Shown here piece by piece: positions 1 to 10,642 of a DNA stretch of 64,000 nt. The notes beneath the pieces are model-generated. The model was not told the DNA's origin. It saw nothing but the letters and a program-made list of their open reading frames with translations, and searched no databases. Source of the DNA: Asticcacaulis machinosus. GTDB taxonomy: Bacteria; Pseudomonadota; Alphaproteobacteria; Caulobacterales; Caulobacteraceae. Position 1 is the stretch's first letter. Each line of letters starts with the position of its first letter. The position numbers and the translations under genes were made by a program. The stretch spans positions 806,001 to 870,000 of the forward strand of contig NZ_JAQQKV010000002.1 of assembly GCF_028550435.1 (NCBI RefSeq). The letters are read 5' to 3'.

Positions 1-525
1 GTGATCGTGCCGCGCAAGACGATCGATCAGGCCCGTCGCCTGCTCGATGATGGTTCCGGCTCGGTCGAAGTGACCGTCAGCCCCGCCAAGATCCGCTTTA
101 ATTTCGGTCAGGCGGCGCTGACGTCCAAGATCATCGACGGCTCGTTCCCTGACTATGGCCGCGTGATCCCAAAGAACAACGAAAAGATCATGCGCGTCGA
201 TTCCGGCGTCCTGTCCAAGGCTGTTGACCGGGTGTCGACGATCTCGGCGGAGAAAAGCCGCTCGGTCAAACTGGCCATTGAGCCCGGTCGCCTGACCCTG
301 ACCGTGCGCAATATCGAAGCCGGTCAGGCCGTCGAAGAGGCCGAAATCGACTACGACAATGACACCATCGAAATCGGCTTTAATGCCCGCTACATCCTTG
401 ATGTTATGGGCCAGATCACCGGCGATGTGGTGGAGCTGCGCCTGAATGATGCGTCTTCGCCGACGCTGGTTATCGATCCGGCGGATCAGGGCGTACAGTA
501 CGTTTTGATGCCTTTGCGCGTATGA
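1..525 (+). CDS. dnaN: DNA polymerase III beta sliding clamp, C-terminal part (5' end outside window)
   Basis: C-terminal 174 residues of the beta clamp, the ring that tethers DNA polymerase III to DNA. The segment covers the end of domain 2 and domain 3 and finishes with the family-typical YVLMPLRV tail that lies by the partner-binding pocket. Clamps are about 370 residues, so roughly half the gene lies upstream. The GTG at base 1 is therefore read as an internal Val codon, not a start. It is followed on the same strand by a palindrome-rich spacer, recF and gyrB, which matches the common dnaA-dnaN-recF-gyrB order near bacterial origins. Confidence 0.96.
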   Translation: MIVPRKTIDQARRLLDDGSGSVEVTVSPAKIRFNFGQAALTSKIIDGSFPDYGRVIPKNNEKIMRVDSGVLSKAVDRVSTISAEKSRSVKLAIEPGRLTLTVRNIEAGQAVEEAEIDYDNDTIEIGFNARYILDVMGQITGDVVELRLNDASSPTLVIDPADQGVQYVLMPLRV

Positions 526-682
526 TCCTGTTCCTCCTCCCTACGCTTGCGTGGGGAGGTGCCGAGCCTGTCGAGGCGGAGGGGTCTCTTAGTGATCGGT
601 GCCATCCCCCTCCGTCTGATCGCTTCGCGCTCAGACACCTCCCCATCTGCGCCAACAGGCTTGATAGGGAGGAGATCATATA
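526..682. repeat. Palindrome-rich spacer between dnaN and recF
   Basis: This 157-bp spacer has a hairpin at about 535-558 (CCTCCCTAC paired with GTGGGGAGG, one wobble). A wider inverted pair follows, CGGAGGGG near 580 against CCCCCTCCG near 608. GC-rich imperfect palindromes of this look are common as dispersed intergenic elements in Caulobacterales (general knowledge, not tested here). The recF ribosome binding site GGAGGAG lies at its right end. No gene is seen in it. Confidence 0.55.
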
Positions 683-4239
<3,557 letters not shown>

Positions 4240-4275
4240 CAGGCAGGGGCGCGGCCCCTGCACCCGGAACTTTTC

Positions 4276-4305
4276 ACCCCTCTAAGCCTGCTTAGAGGGG
4301 TTTTA
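4276..4305 (+). terminator. Rho-independent terminator after gyrB
   Basis: An 11-bp perfect stem (4276-4286 with 4291-4301) with loop CCTG is followed by TTTTA. It closes the dnaN-recF-gyrB unit and lies just before the AT-rich orphan gene. Confidence 0.85.
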
Positions 4306-4318
4306 TATTGAGGTGGTT

Positions 4319-4981
4319 ATGGAACTCTTCAACCAATTTAATAAAATTTTCGCTGAAAAATCAGCAAGCAACCGAACTCTTTTCAGCCAAGAAAATCTTA
4401 AACTGACATCATGCTATCAGTCAATTTTAGAGGCTTTGGTAAGTCTTTTTAGCCGGTATTCTGAGGAAAAGGCCGAAGATATCTCAGACAATTTGCGCAA
4501 ACGTATGAGTTTGTGCGCTCACTATTTTCAAGGAATAGTTTTAACTGAGCGTCTTATTTCAGAGGGTATTTATTTCAAAGCTTGCGCATGTCTTAAGCAG
4601 CAGCAAGAGACAATAGCGTTAATTAATCAGATTGAGCTGGGTTTAAGCGATTCAAAACCCAGCATCAAAAAATTAAAAGAAAGATTTCATGACATAATGG
4701 GACCCGTAAATGGGCTCCTCAATGACGTATCCCACATGTCATTCAAAGATATATCGCAAATTATCGTCTATGACGATTCTGAAGAGAGCGTGTTTGGGGC
4801 TTCTTTATTTCCGGTATACAAATCTGCTTTTTCAAGAGAGCTATATTTGTATTTCATTGCCTTCTTGTTCATTTATACGCTGCTTTTAAAGCAGGTAATT
4901 TCTGACCTATTCGGGGGAGATTACTCATCAGAAGAAAACCAGAGCCTATTAACCGCGTTAAAGCTTTACTCCGAGGCTTAG
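4319..4981 (+). CDS. Orphan AT-rich protein with one C-terminal membrane segment
   Basis: 220-residue protein I do not recognise. The sequence is visibly more AT-rich than its neighbours and uses many AAA, ATT and TTA codons, suggesting recent acquisition. It is largely alpha-helical in appearance, with one probable membrane helix near residues 177-197 (LYFIAFLFIYTLLL). A helical stretch resembles the general look of HEPN or DUF5677-like proteins, but this is too weak to call. ATG at 4319 is preferred because GAGG lies 5 nt upstream. A GTG two codons earlier overlaps that ribosome binding site. It has terminators on both sides, so it probably has its own promoter. Confidence 0.7.
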   Translation: MELFNQFNKIFAEKSASNRTLFSQENLKLTSCYQSILEALVSLFSRYSEEKAEDISDNLRKRMSLCAHYFQGIVLTERLISEGIYFKACACLKQQQETIALINQIELGLSDSKPSIKKLKERFHDIMGPVNGLLNDVSHMSFKDISQIIVYDDSEESVFGASLFPVYKSAFSRELYLYFIAFLFIYTLLLKQVISDLFGGDYSSEENQSLLTALKLYSEA

Positions 4982-4986
4982 GCATC

Positions 4987-5026
4987 AAAAAAGTCTCCGC
5001 AAGGATAGCCTTGCGGAGACTTTTTT
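4987..5026. terminator. Bidirectional terminator between the orphan gene and lpd
   Basis: An 18-bp perfect stem (4987-5004 with 5009-5026, loop ATAG) has A-runs on one side and T-runs on the other. It can stop transcription from the plus-strand orphan gene and from minus-strand lpd. Confidence 0.9.
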
Positions 5027-5027
5027 C

Positions 5028-5078
5028 ATTCTTAAACCACTCAAAAGTACACTGAGCGGAGCGAAGGACTTTTGAGTG
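5028..5078 (-). repeat. Dispersed 3'-end hairpin module after lpd (copy 1)
   Basis: Read on the minus strand just after the lpd stop: CACTCAAAAGT, a 19-nt loop, ACTTTTGAGTG (11-bp perfect inverted repeat, 5038-5078), then GTTTAAGAA, then the terminator. The same module follows mdh at 22609-22663, with the same left arm and a nearly identical TTTTGAGTGG(A)TTTAAGAA tail. Confidence 0.7.
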
Positions 5079-5084
5079 CGACCC

Positions 5085-6491
5085 TTACGCCTGCATCGTC
5101 CAGCCTTCGACGCCCATAGCCGCCTGCTTAACGGCTTCAGAGCGGGTCGGGTGTGGATGGCAGGTGCGGGCGAGGTCTTCGGACGCGCCGCCAAAGGCCA
5201 TCAGCACGCACGCTTCGCCGATCATTTCCCCGGCTTGCGGACCAAGGATGTGCACACCATAGACCTTATCGGTCTTGGCATCGGCCAGGAACTTCACGAA
5301 ACCATCGGTCTCATGGTTAATCTTGGCGCGGCTGTTGGCCATGAACGGGAACTTGCCGGTCTTATACTGCACACCAGCGGCCTTAAGCTGATCTTCGGTT
5401 TTACCGACCCACGCCACTTCGGGGAAGGTGTAGACGACCGACGGCACCAGATCATAATCGACGTGACCGGCCTTACCAGCGATCAATTCGATCACGGCGA
5501 CGGCGTCTTCTTCGGCCTTGTGGGCCAGCATCGGACCGTGGATCACGTCACCGATGGCCCATACGCCCGGCGCGGAGGTCTTGAAGTGATCCGTGGCGAT
5601 AAAGCCGCGCTGATCCGGCGTGATGCCAACCGTATCAAGCCCCAGACCGGCGGTGAACGGACGGCGGCCAATGGCCACCAGAACCACATCGGCTTCCAGC
5701 GTTTCAGCATTGCCACCGGCGGCGGCCTCTAATGTCAGGCTGACGCCAGATTTGCCGGTCTTGGCCGAGGTAACCTTGGTGCCGAGCTTAAAGGCAAAGC
5801 CCTGCTTGGTCAGGATTTTCTGGAACTGGGTAGCCAGTTCGGTGTCCATGCCCGGTGTGATGCGGTCGAGGAATTCAACCACGGTCACCTTGGCACCCAG
5901 ACGACGCCAGACCGAGCCAAGTTCAAGGCCGATGATGCCCGCGCCGACGACGACGAGGTGCTTAGGCACGGCCGGCAGCGACAGGGCGCCGGTGGAATCG
6001 ACGATCTGCTTCTGGTCAACCGTGACACCCGGCAGCGGGGTCGGCTCAGAGCCGGTGGCGATGACGATATGCTTGGTGGTCAGTTGCTCGACCTTGCCAT
6101 CAGCGGCCGTGACGGACACCTTACCCGCCCCTTCGATCTTACCGAAGCCGACGAAGTAGGTAACCTTGTTCTTCTTCATCAGGAACTCGACACCCTTGGT
6201 CAGGGCGCCTACGCTATCCTGCTTGGCCTTCATCATCTGGATGAGGTTGAGCTTTGGGGCTGGGACGTCGATGCCGATATGGGCAAATTCACCGGAGGCG
6301 GCCTCGAACAGTTCCGAAGCGTGCAGCAGAGCCTTTGACGGCATACAGCCGACGTTCAGACAGGTGCCGCCCAGTACGCCGCGCGATTCCACGATCGCCG
6401 CTTTCAGCCCCAGTTGGCCGGCGCGCACCGCCGCATTGTAGCCGCCGGGGCCACCGCCGATGATGACTACGTCAAAGTTCGTGTCCGCCAT
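5085..6491 (-). CDS. lpd: Dihydrolipoyl dehydrogenase (E3)
   Basis: 468-residue FAD enzyme that reoxidises dihydrolipoamide with NAD+ for 2-oxoglutarate dehydrogenase and related complexes. It has the FAD motif GGGPGGYNAA at residues 12-21, the redox disulfide C44/C49 in GGTCLNVGCMPSK, an NAD-binding GAGIIGLELGSV, a second FAD motif WAIGDV, and the C-terminal active-site HPHPTRSE. Length is normal. The start at 6491 has AGG shortly upstream. It is the last TCA gene of this minus-strand stretch and is followed by the 3' module and terminator. Confidence 0.97.
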   Translation of the reverse strand: MADTNFDVVIIGGGPGGYNAAVRAGQLGLKAAIVESRGVLGGTCLNVGCMPSKALLHASELFEAASGEFAHIGIDVPAPKLNLIQMMKAKQDSVGALTKGVEFLMKKNKVTYFVGFGKIEGAGKVSVTAADGKVEQLTTKHIVIATGSEPTPLPGVTVDQKQIVDSTGALSLPAVPKHLVVVGAGIIGLELGSVWRRLGAKVTVVEFLDRITPGMDTELATQFQKILTKQGFAFKLGTKVTSAKTGKSGVSLTLEAAAGGNAETLEADVVLVAIGRRPFTAGLGLDTVGITPDQRGFIATDHFKTSAPGVWAIGDVIHGPMLAHKAEEDAVAVIELIAGKAGHVDYDLVPSVVYTFPEVAWVGKTEDQLKAAGVQYKTGKFPFMANSRAKINHETDGFVKFLADAKTDKVYGVHILGPQAGEMIGEACVLMAFGGASEDLARTCHPHPTRSEAVKQAAMGVEGWTMQA

Positions 6492-6604
6492 GATACCTGC
6501 CCTTTTTTCATATCAAATGCTGGGATTGACGTAGGAGCCTAAGCCTTATGGGTCAAGCCTGTTCACAAGGAAAAGCCGCATTTTTTGCAGGTTTGACCCG
6601 ATCG

Positions 6605-7147
6605 TCAGAATGGGCGGCGGTTGACGGGGCGCAGACGGGCTATTGCCATGATAAAACCTAAGCCCAGCGCGATCAGCGTCAGCACATAGCGCGGATCCCA
6701 GCCCGACAGGATTTCAAGGATTTTGTCATATATCCCTGAGCCCGCCTCACCCTTGGTCAGATAGGTCAGGACGACATCGGCGATAAAGCCCAGACCGTAA
6801 GCAAAGGCGGCGCGCAAATTGCCATTGGCAAACAGAAACGCGGCGATGACATAGAGGGCCACGACCGACGCCCATAACCAGATTACCGGCTTATTATCGG
6901 TTTCTATGGCCTCTAACGCGGTGCGACCCTGAATGGATTCAGCCATAGGTGGGGCATAAGGGTCGCGAACAGGCGCCGTACTGTAGCCGCCGCGATAGTC
7001 GATATCATCAGCGGCGCGCGACGATACAAATGGCTCATCGGGCTGGCCCAGCACCTTGGCCTGAATCACCGGCCAGCTAATCCAGACCGTATAGGCCAGA
7101 ACCAGCGCTGATATCAGCCAGCGCAGAATTTTCATTGCTGCATCCAC
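6605..7147 (-). CDS. Small multi-span membrane protein of unknown function
   Basis: 180 residues, function not recognised. There is a hydrophobic segment near residues 9-28, a polar stretch of about 55 residues (30-85), then three further likely membrane helices (about 90-110, 115-132 and 150-170) and an Arg-rich C terminus. It probably resides in the inner membrane. ATG at 7147 has GAGGGG about 10 nt upstream; an ATG four codons later is an alternative start. It lies between the paralogous secreted pair and lpd, on the same strand. Confidence 0.75.
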   Translation of the reverse strand: MDAAMKILRWLISALVLAYTVWISWPVIQAKVLGQPDEPFVSSRAADDIDYRGGYSTAPVRDPYAPPMAESIQGRTALEAIETDNKPVIWLWASVVALYVIAAFLFANGNLRAAFAYGLGFIADVVLTYLTKGEAGSGIYDKILEILSGWDPRYVLTLIALGLGFIMAIARLRPVNRRPF

Positions 7148-7214
7148 TATGAGCCCCCTCGGATCATCTGAAATCTGCGCGATATTAGCCTATTAACCTT
7201 AATTTGCCCACAGC

Positions 7215-8084
7215 CTAATTTACGACTTCAGAGGTGTCAGACAGGGTCGCGGCCACCTCTTCGACACGCGCATCAGGGTCACTCTTTAGTGTGCCGAGTG
7301 TACCCAGATGAGCCGCGGCATAAACCGATACCCGATTGAAATACTCACGGCTGCCGCAAGCCTGTGGGCCCAGACGCTGCGCATCCTTATAGACACTCTT
7401 GGCAGTCGCCTTTAACTCCCCAAGCCTTTCAGGGGGCAGATGGGTGGTGGCTGACGCATCAATCACCAGTGCTTTTTTCATTTGTTCGGAGACTTTGCCA
7501 TAGATGGCGCAGGCCTGAGAGGCAAACACCATATAGCGATTAAGGACGGCGTCGCCCTTGAGCGTGTAGTCTTCTTTGGTAAAACTGTTGTCGCTCAGGG
7601 TGTTCATAGTGATGCTAAAACCCGCGCTTGGGCCGACACCTGTGCGGTCAACCGTCGAGCCGACAATGAAGGCTTGTTGTGGATTTTGCTTCCGGCCAAA
7701 GGCACGCGCCATCATAATCCAGAAATCCGGCTGCCCCAGCAAAGCCTCTTCGGTGCCTTCGAGTTTTATGCCATCTTTTTTGCGCACGTAGCTGTTCAGG
7801 AAATCCTGAAAGACGCCCTGAACGCGGCCGCGCTGCACAGAGTTTAACTCAATCGGGGCGCGGCCCAATTCCAGAGCCAAACCGTAAGACAGTACATATT
7901 CGGGCTTAAGCTCGGTCGCTTTTTCGGCCAGTTCTGCCATAGGCAGGGTCATGGCCCGTTCAATATGGGGATAGGCCTTGCGTGAGGCAGCACTATTGAA
8001 TTGCCCGCCTTTATTGGGTGTGGCGGCCTCTGTAATCGGTGCGATCAGGCAGAGACAGGCGGTAATTAGGCTTAAGGTCTTCAT
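7215..8084 (-). CDS. Secreted protein, paralogue of the upstream gene (copy B)
   Basis: 289 residues with a clear signal peptide (MKTLSLITACLCLIAPITEA). The function is unknown. It is clearly paralogous to the gene 3 bp upstream: both have YGL(A/G)LELGRAP, QPDFWI(M/L)MAR, a Cys in a SQACAIYGK-type segment and a late ACGSxxY(F/Y) motif with a second Cys. The two Cys residues could form a periplasmic disulfide (inference). The 3-bp gap implies co-transcription with copy A. A shorter relative may lie at 45481-45972. Confidence 0.8.
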   Translation of the reverse strand: MKTLSLITACLCLIAPITEAATPNKGGQFNSAASRKAYPHIERAMTLPMAELAEKATELKPEYVLSYGLALELGRAPIELNSVQRGRVQGVFQDFLNSYVRKKDGIKLEGTEEALLGQPDFWIMMARAFGRKQNPQQAFIVGSTVDRTGVGPSAGFSITMNTLSDNSFTKEDYTLKGDAVLNRYMVFASQACAIYGKVSEQMKKALVIDASATTHLPPERLGELKATAKSVYKDAQRLGPQACGSREYFNRVSVYAAAHLGTLGTLKSDPDARVEEVAATLSDTSEVVN

Positions 8085-8087
8085 AGA

Positions 8088-8942
8088 TTATTCGCTGTCA
8101 GGAGAGAGGCCAACCAGGGCCGAGGGATCGTCTGTGAGCAGGCCCAGCTTACCCAGATTAAGTGAGGCATAGGCGCGCACGGCTTTGTAATAATTGCTAC
8201 TCCCGCAGGCATCAGTGCCAAAGCGGCGAGCATTTGCGCCAAGCGCTTTGGCTGACTGTTTGTATTCGGCCAGCTTTTCAGCCGTCAGATGCGGGGCGGC
8301 AGATGCGTCCACGATCTGCACCTTTTGCATCCGGGCCTCAGCGCGGGCATAGATGATGCAGGACTGTGCCGCAGACACCCTGCCGGCATCCAGTAGCGGC
8401 TGACCGACGAGGCTATATTGCTTGCCATCGCTGGCAGTAATGATGTTGGCATCGGTCGTGATGACGGTGCCGGAACCATCCGGGTTGTCGAGATAAAGCG
8501 ATGGCGGACGTTCCTTGAAGCTTAGCGAGCGCGCCATCAAGATCCAGAAGTCCGGTTGATCGAGCAGTATGGCCTCATCACCGCGCAAATTGATATCATC
8601 CTTGGCGCGGACATAGAGGATCAGCATTTCCTTGAATACCGCCTGCACCCGGGAGCGCTCATTGGCAGACATATCGCGTGTGGCGGGCGCACGACCCAAT
8701 TCCAGACCCAGACCATAGGTCAGCATGGCTTCGGCTTTTAACTCCGATGCCTGTGACAACATGTCGGCCATAGGCACGGTCATGGCGGTAGTGACATAGG
8801 CCTGGGCTTTTTTGGCCGCGCCCGGTGTGAACTTGCCATAGGTTTGCAGGCGCGGGCTTTTCGGTGCTGCGCTGGCTGTACCTGAGATAATGAAAGCTGT
8901 GGCGCACAAAAGCGCCCGTCCGACCGTGAATGGCCGCCCCAT
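8088..8942 (-). CDS. Secreted protein, first of a tandem paralogous pair (copy A)
   Basis: 284 residues with a signal peptide (residues 1 to about 25, ending TASA). The function is unknown. Shared blocks with the next gene are an N-terminal TAMTVPMADM helix, YGLGLELGRAP, LLDQPDFWILMAR, AAQSCIIYAR and DACGSSNYY. The middle parts (about residues 150-180) differ, suggesting that this segment is variable. No catalytic motif is evident. It is probably the first gene of a unit with copy B and possibly the membrane protein at 6605. Confidence 0.8.
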   Translation of the reverse strand: MGRPFTVGRALLCATAFIISGTASAAPKSPRLQTYGKFTPGAAKKAQAYVTTAMTVPMADMLSQASELKAEAMLTYGLGLELGRAPATRDMSANERSRVQAVFKEMLILYVRAKDDINLRGDEAILLDQPDFWILMARSLSFKERPPSLYLDNPDGSGTVITTDANIITASDGKQYSLVGQPLLDAGRVSAAQSCIIYARAEARMQKVQIVDASAAPHLTAEKLAEYKQSAKALGANARRFGTDACGSSNYYKAVRAYASLNLGKLGLLTDDPSALVGLSPDSE

Positions 8943-9005
8943 GATGTTTCCCCGTCCCGTATTTTATCGTTGAGGATACGATAGCGCTAACAGCGCGCAA
9001 ACACC

Positions 9006-9038
9006 ACAAAAAAGGCCGCTCCATCCGGGGCGGCCTTT
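9006..9038 (-). terminator. Rho-independent terminator after odhB
   Basis: On the minus strand, AAAGGCCGCCCC, loop GGAT, GGAGCGGCCTTT (one wobble) and a T-run. It lies about 20 bp past the odhB stop and separates the sucA-odhB unit from the paralogous pair. Confidence 0.9.
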
Positions 9039-9059
9039 CTGAGGAGATTTTATCAGATT

Positions 9060-10583
9060 TTAGACGTCGAGGATAAAGCGCTGCGGATCTTCGAGGCCTT
9101 CCTTGATGCGCACCAGGAAGGTCACGGCTTCCTTACCGTCAACGATGCGGTGGTCGTAGGACAAGGCCAGATACATCATCGGACGGGCCACGATCTGACC
9201 GTTCACGACGACCGGGCGCTGGACGATATTGTGCATCCCTAGGATACCGACCTGCGGCATGTTGAGGATTGGCGTTGACATCAGCGAGCCGTAGATACCG
9301 CCGTTGGTGATGGTAAAGGTGCCGCCCTGAAGCTGATCGAGCGACAGGGTGCCATCACGGGCCTGCTTGCCCAGACCGGCAATGCCCTTTTCGATACCGG
9401 CCAATGACAACTGATCGACATCGCGTAGAACCGGCACGACCAGACCCTTATCGGTGCCCACAGCAACGCCGATGTCGTAGTGGTTCTTATAGATGATGTC
9501 GGTGCCGTCGATTTCAGCGTTAACCGCCGGAATGTCTTTCAGAGCTGCGACCACAGCCTTGGCGAAGAACGACATGAAGCCGAGCTTCACACCGTGACGC
9601 TTTTCAAAGGCATCCTTATAGGTGTTGCGTAAGGACATGACAGTCGACATGTCAACTTCGTTGAAGGTGGTCAACTGAGCGGCAGTCGATTGCGACTCTT
9701 TCAGGCGACGAGCGATGGTTTGACGCAGGCGCGTCATCTTCACGCGCTCTTCGCGGGCGGCGGCGGGACGCGGAGCCACCGGAGCGGCAGGAGTCGGGGC
9801 CAGAGCCACCGGCGTCGGTGCTGGTGATGACAGGGCGGCCAGTGCGTCACCTTTGGTGATGCGGCCGTCCTTGCCGGTGCCAGCGATAGCGGAGGTGTCG
9901 AGGTTGTTCTCGGTCGTGATTCGTTGCACCGACGGCGACAGGTGCTGAGACGCGGCAGGGGCGGCAGCGGCAGCTACAGGCGCGGCTATCGGAGCCGGGC
10001 TTGCTGCGACCGAACCGGCAGAGGCACCGGCGGCGACCTTAGCGATTACCTGACCCGGGGTGACGGTCGCACCATTGGCGGCAACGATCTCGGCCAGCAC
10101 GCCATCGGCCGGAGAGGCGACTTCGACGGCGACCTTATCGGTTTCAATTTCGACCAGAACTTCGTCTTTTTTGACGGCGTCGCCAGCCTTTTTCAGCCAG
10201 GTGCCGATGGCACCTTCGGCTACCGATTCACCCATGACCGGGGTTTTGACGTCTACCAGATTGCCGGAAGACGGTGCTGCGGCAGGCGCAGGTGCGGGCG
10301 CAGGCGTTGCTACCGGAGCGGCAGCCGGTGCCGGAGCCGCGGTGGCACCAGCCGCACCGATGCGGCCAAGGATGGTGCCGGGAACGACGGTATCGCCTTC
10401 GCCGACCAGAATTTCCGACAGGGTGCCGTCAGCGGGGGCGGCAACTTCGAGGGAGACCTTATCGGTTTCCAGCTCGACCAGAACTTCGTCCTTTTTGACG
10501 GCGTCACCGGGCTTTTTGGTCCAACGGGCAATAGTAGCTTCGGCAACAGATTCGCCGAGAACGGGAGTGAGGATATCAGCCAT
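9060..10583 (-). CDS. odhB: 2-oxoglutarate dehydrogenase E2, dihydrolipoyl succinyltransferase with two lipoyl domains
   Basis: 507-residue E2 core of the 2-oxoglutarate dehydrogenase complex. Two consecutive lipoyl domains are visible, with lipoylated lysines K42 (ELETDKVSL) and K150 (EIETDKVAV), each followed by an Ala/Pro linker. Then come a peripheral subunit-binding domain at about 213-250 and the catalytic domain with H478 and D482 in SYDHRIVDG. Most proteobacterial SucB proteins are near 400 residues with one lipoyl domain, so the length is explained by the extra copy. It lies 59 bp downstream of sucA. Also called sucB. Confidence 0.96.
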   Translation of the reverse strand: MADILTPVLGESVAEATIARWTKKPGDAVKKDEVLVELETDKVSLEVAAPADGTLSEILVGEGDTVVPGTILGRIGAAGATAAPAPAAAPVATPAPAPAPAAAPSSGNLVDVKTPVMGESVAEGAIGTWLKKAGDAVKKDEVLVEIETDKVAVEVASPADGVLAEIVAANGATVTPGQVIAKVAAGASAGSVAASPAPIAAPVAAAAAPAASQHLSPSVQRITTENNLDTSAIAGTGKDGRITKGDALAALSSPAPTPVALAPTPAAPVAPRPAAAREERVKMTRLRQTIARRLKESQSTAAQLTTFNEVDMSTVMSLRNTYKDAFEKRHGVKLGFMSFFAKAVVAALKDIPAVNAEIDGTDIIYKNHYDIGVAVGTDKGLVVPVLRDVDQLSLAGIEKGIAGLGKQARDGTLSLDQLQGGTFTITNGGIYGSLMSTPILNMPQVGILGMHNIVQRPVVVNGQIVARPMMYLALSYDHRIVDGKEAVTFLVRIKEGLEDPQRFILDV

Positions 10584-10642
10584 GAGGTTTCAGGCTCCGA
10601 ATTTGAATTTTGAAAAATGCGTGTGGAGGAAGGCGCTCGCGC

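Noticed and set aside
4987-5026. tRNA or small RNA gene in the hairpin beside lpd
   Set aside because: The perfect stem with A/T runs is a bidirectional terminator; it lacks a cloverleaf or further structure.
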